64,000 bases of DNA. It comes from Sinorhizobium americanum. Its GTDB lineage: Bacteria > Pseudomonadota > Alphaproteobacteria > Rhizobiales > Rhizobiaceae. This document shows, in pieces, positions 62,616 through 64,000 of this stretch; position 1 is the first letter of the stretch, and the number at the start of each line of letters is the position of its first letter. A program made the translations under genes and the position numbers. The DNA lies in NCBI RefSeq assembly GCF_001651855.1, contig NZ_LNQC01000044.1:1-64000 (forward strand), written 5' to 3'. The notes beneath the pieces were generated by a model, which did no database searches, had not been told where the DNA came from, and saw only the letters and a program-made list of their open reading frames with translations.

Positions 62616-63881
62616 ATGTTCGAAGCGGTTCTTCTCAAGAATATCGATCTACCGGACGGCCATCTGCTCGCTACCTACGAGGCCGGCGGCGGCTACCAGG
62701 CTCTGGCCAAGGTGCTGCGTGAGCACACGCCCGACGAGGTCGTCGAACTCGTCAAACAATCCAACCTGCGCGGTCGCGGCGGCGCCGGATTTCCGACGGG
62801 CATGAAATGGGGCTTCGTTCCGAAGCACGCCGACAAACCGAAATATCTCTGCTGCAACGCGGATGAGGGCGAGCCGGGAACCTTCAAGGACCGGATCATC
62901 ATGGAGCGCGACCCGCACCAGCTCGTCGAGGGGCTGGCGGTCAGCGCCTATGCGATCGGGGCGGAAACCGCCTATGTCTACGTCCGCGGTGAATATGTGA
63001 AGGCCATTCGCCGTCTGGAGCGGGCGATCGCCGAGGCCCGCGGCAAGGGCTATCTCGGGGCGGGTGTCCTCGGGTCGGACTTCAATTTCACGATCCATAT
63101 ACACTGCGGTGCCGGCGCCTATATCTGCGGCGAGGAGACCGCGATGCTCGAATCGCTCGAGGGCAGGCGGGCGCAACCGCGATTGAAGCCACCCTTTCCG
63201 GCAGTCGCCGGGCTCTACGCCAGCCCCACGGTGATCAACAACGTCGAGACGCTCGCCTGCGTGCCGCATATCGTGATGCGGGGGCCGCATTGGTTCCGGA
63301 GCATCGGCCCGGACAAAAGCCCCGGCCCGAAGCTCTACTGTATCAGCGGACAGGTGAAGAAACCCGGGCTCTACGAGCTGCCGATGGGCATACCGCTGCG
63401 CGAACTGGTCGAGGACCACGCCGGCGGCCCGCTGCCGGGGCGCCGGATCAAGGCGGTGATCCCGGGTGGGGTCTCGGCACCGGTCATCCCGCGGGATGGT
63501 CTGGATGTCGGCATGGACTTCGACTCGCTGGCAGCCGCCGGCTCGATGCTCGGCTCGGCCGGGGTGATCGTGCTCGACGACTCGACCTGCATGGTCAAGG
63601 TCGCCACCCGCATCATCGAATTCTTCCACCACGAGTCCTGCGGCAAGTGCACGCCATGCCGCGAAGGATTGAACTGGGTCGTCAAGGTGCTGCGCCGGAT
63701 CGAGGCCGGGGAGGGCGCCCCCGGTGACCTCGAGCAGTTGGACAAGCTCTGCAAGGGCATATTCGGCAACACCTTTTGCGCCTTGGGCGATGGCGCGGCG
63801 ATGGGCCTGCGGGCCGCACTCGCGCATTTCCGTGATGAGTTCGTCGCACATGTCGAAGAGCGACGGTGCCCGTTCCACTGA
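62616..63881 (+). CDS. nuoF: NADH-quinone oxidoreductase subunit F
   Basis: About 421 residues, the NADH-oxidising subunit (51 kDa). The FMN/NADH site is GRGGAGFPTGMKW and CNADEGEPGTFKDR, and the N3 [4Fe-4S] cluster is in ESCGKCTPCREG. ATG 62616 follows nuoE by 4 bp. Standard length. Confidence 0.96.
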   Translation: MFEAVLLKNIDLPDGHLLATYEAGGGYQALAKVLREHTPDEVVELVKQSNLRGRGGAGFPTGMKWGFVPKHADKPKYLCCNADEGEPGTFKDRIIMERDPHQLVEGLAVSAYAIGAETAYVYVRGEYVKAIRRLERAIAEARGKGYLGAGVLGSDFNFTIHIHCGAGAYICGEETAMLESLEGRRAQPRLKPPFPAVAGLYASPTVINNVETLACVPHIVMRGPHWFRSIGPDKSPGPKLYCISGQVKKPGLYELPMGIPLRELVEDHAGGPLPGRRIKAVIPGGVSAPVIPRDGLDVGMDFDSLAAAGSMLGSAGVIVLDDSTCMVKVATRIIEFFHHESCGKCTPCREGLNWVVKVLRRIEAGEGAPGDLEQLDKLCKGIFGNTFCALGDGAAMGLRAALAHFRDEFVAHVEERRCPFH

Positions 63882-63901
63882 AGACGGGCGCGGGAGGGAT
63901 T

Positions 63902-64000
63902 ATGGTTGGCATAACGATCGATGGGCAAAGGCTGGATGTGGAGCCGGGTTCCACAATACTGCAGGCAGCGCAGCGGCTCGGCATCGACATTCCGACCTTC
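63902..64000 (+). CDS. nuoG: NADH-quinone oxidoreductase subunit G, start only
   Basis: The first 33 codons, beginning MVGITIDGQRLDVEPGS and continuing TILQAAQRLGIDIP, match the [2Fe-2S] ferredoxin-like N-terminus of NuoG. GGGAGGGATT precedes the ATG. The gene runs off the right edge of the window, so its length and integrity cannot be judged. nuoH and nuoI would be expected next. Confidence 0.9.
   Translation, partial: MVGITIDGQRLDVEPGSTILQAAQRLGIDIPTF

Noticed and set aside
62649-63878. 409-codon frame opposite nuoF
   Set aside because: Antisense shadow of nuoF, which has all cluster and FMN motifs.

Overview
The window looks like chromosome of a Sinorhizobium/Ensifer-type rhizobium (Rhizobiaceae). 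The signs are high-GC, alphaproteobacterial codon use, the linked block carA - yqeY - dnaG - recQ - kbl/tdh - rpoD, rhizobial intergenic palindromes (a RIME-like element and a three-hairpin repeat), an SMc-type chemoreceptor ending in a WxxF pentapeptide, and an accessory nuo (complex I) cluster. Family is secure; genus is probable; species cannot be read from this sequence alone.

Layout. (1) 1-19.1 kb is ordinary chromosome: an imine-reductase-like dehydrogenase, a divergent SDR/LysR pair, carA, yqeY, primase, RecQ, a GIY-YIG protein, the threonine catabolic pair kbl-tdh, the primary sigma factor, and small proteins (GYD, SLT-like lipoprotein, DUF1428, YjbQ, NTF2-like, a basic exported protein, SIMPL/DUF541). 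(2) 19.3-44.5 kb is a 25.2-kb integrated element in the 3' end of a tRNA-Ile(CAT) gene, bounded by a 19-bp direct repeat. It carries a tyrosine integrase, a reverse transcriptase coupled to a SLATT-like membrane protein with a structured leader, a DEDDh exonuclease, an Mrr-like nuclease, a helicase-DUF3883 / DUF1156 methylase / DUF499 ATPase operon, a decayed hsdS end and a decayed resolvase, a winged-helix/dGTPase pair, XRE and RHH regulators, a terminase small/large module without any capsid genes, and a second, unrelated reverse transcriptase at the right end. (3) 44.4-48.7 kb is chromosome again: an AraC regulator whose C-terminus was rewritten by the insertion, an unusual Gfo/Idh-aldo/keto reductase fusion, and an outer-membrane barrel protein. 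(4) 48.9-64.0 kb holds a complex I cluster in rearranged order: nuoJ, nuoK, two Mrp/NuoL-like antiporter subunits with a small membrane protein between them, nuoM, nuoN, then a LuxR-type regulator and a cytosolic PAS-PAS chemoreceptor, then nuoA-B-C-D-E-F and the start of nuoG, which runs off the window.

The most interesting part is the island. Integrase plus packaging genes but no virion genes suggest a phage satellite that has collected anti-phage cargo. A 12-base-specific palindrome, TGCAAC-NN-GTTGCA, occurs six times in the element and was not seen elsewhere in the window. It sits in the integrase, terminase, RHH and right-end RT genes and at one junction, and is absent from the 13.8-kb defence block, which separates the element's core from its cargo. 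The likely defence functions (RT-SLATT, helicase/methylase/ATPase, Mrr nuclease, dGTPase) all rest on domain recognition by eye; none is shown to be active.
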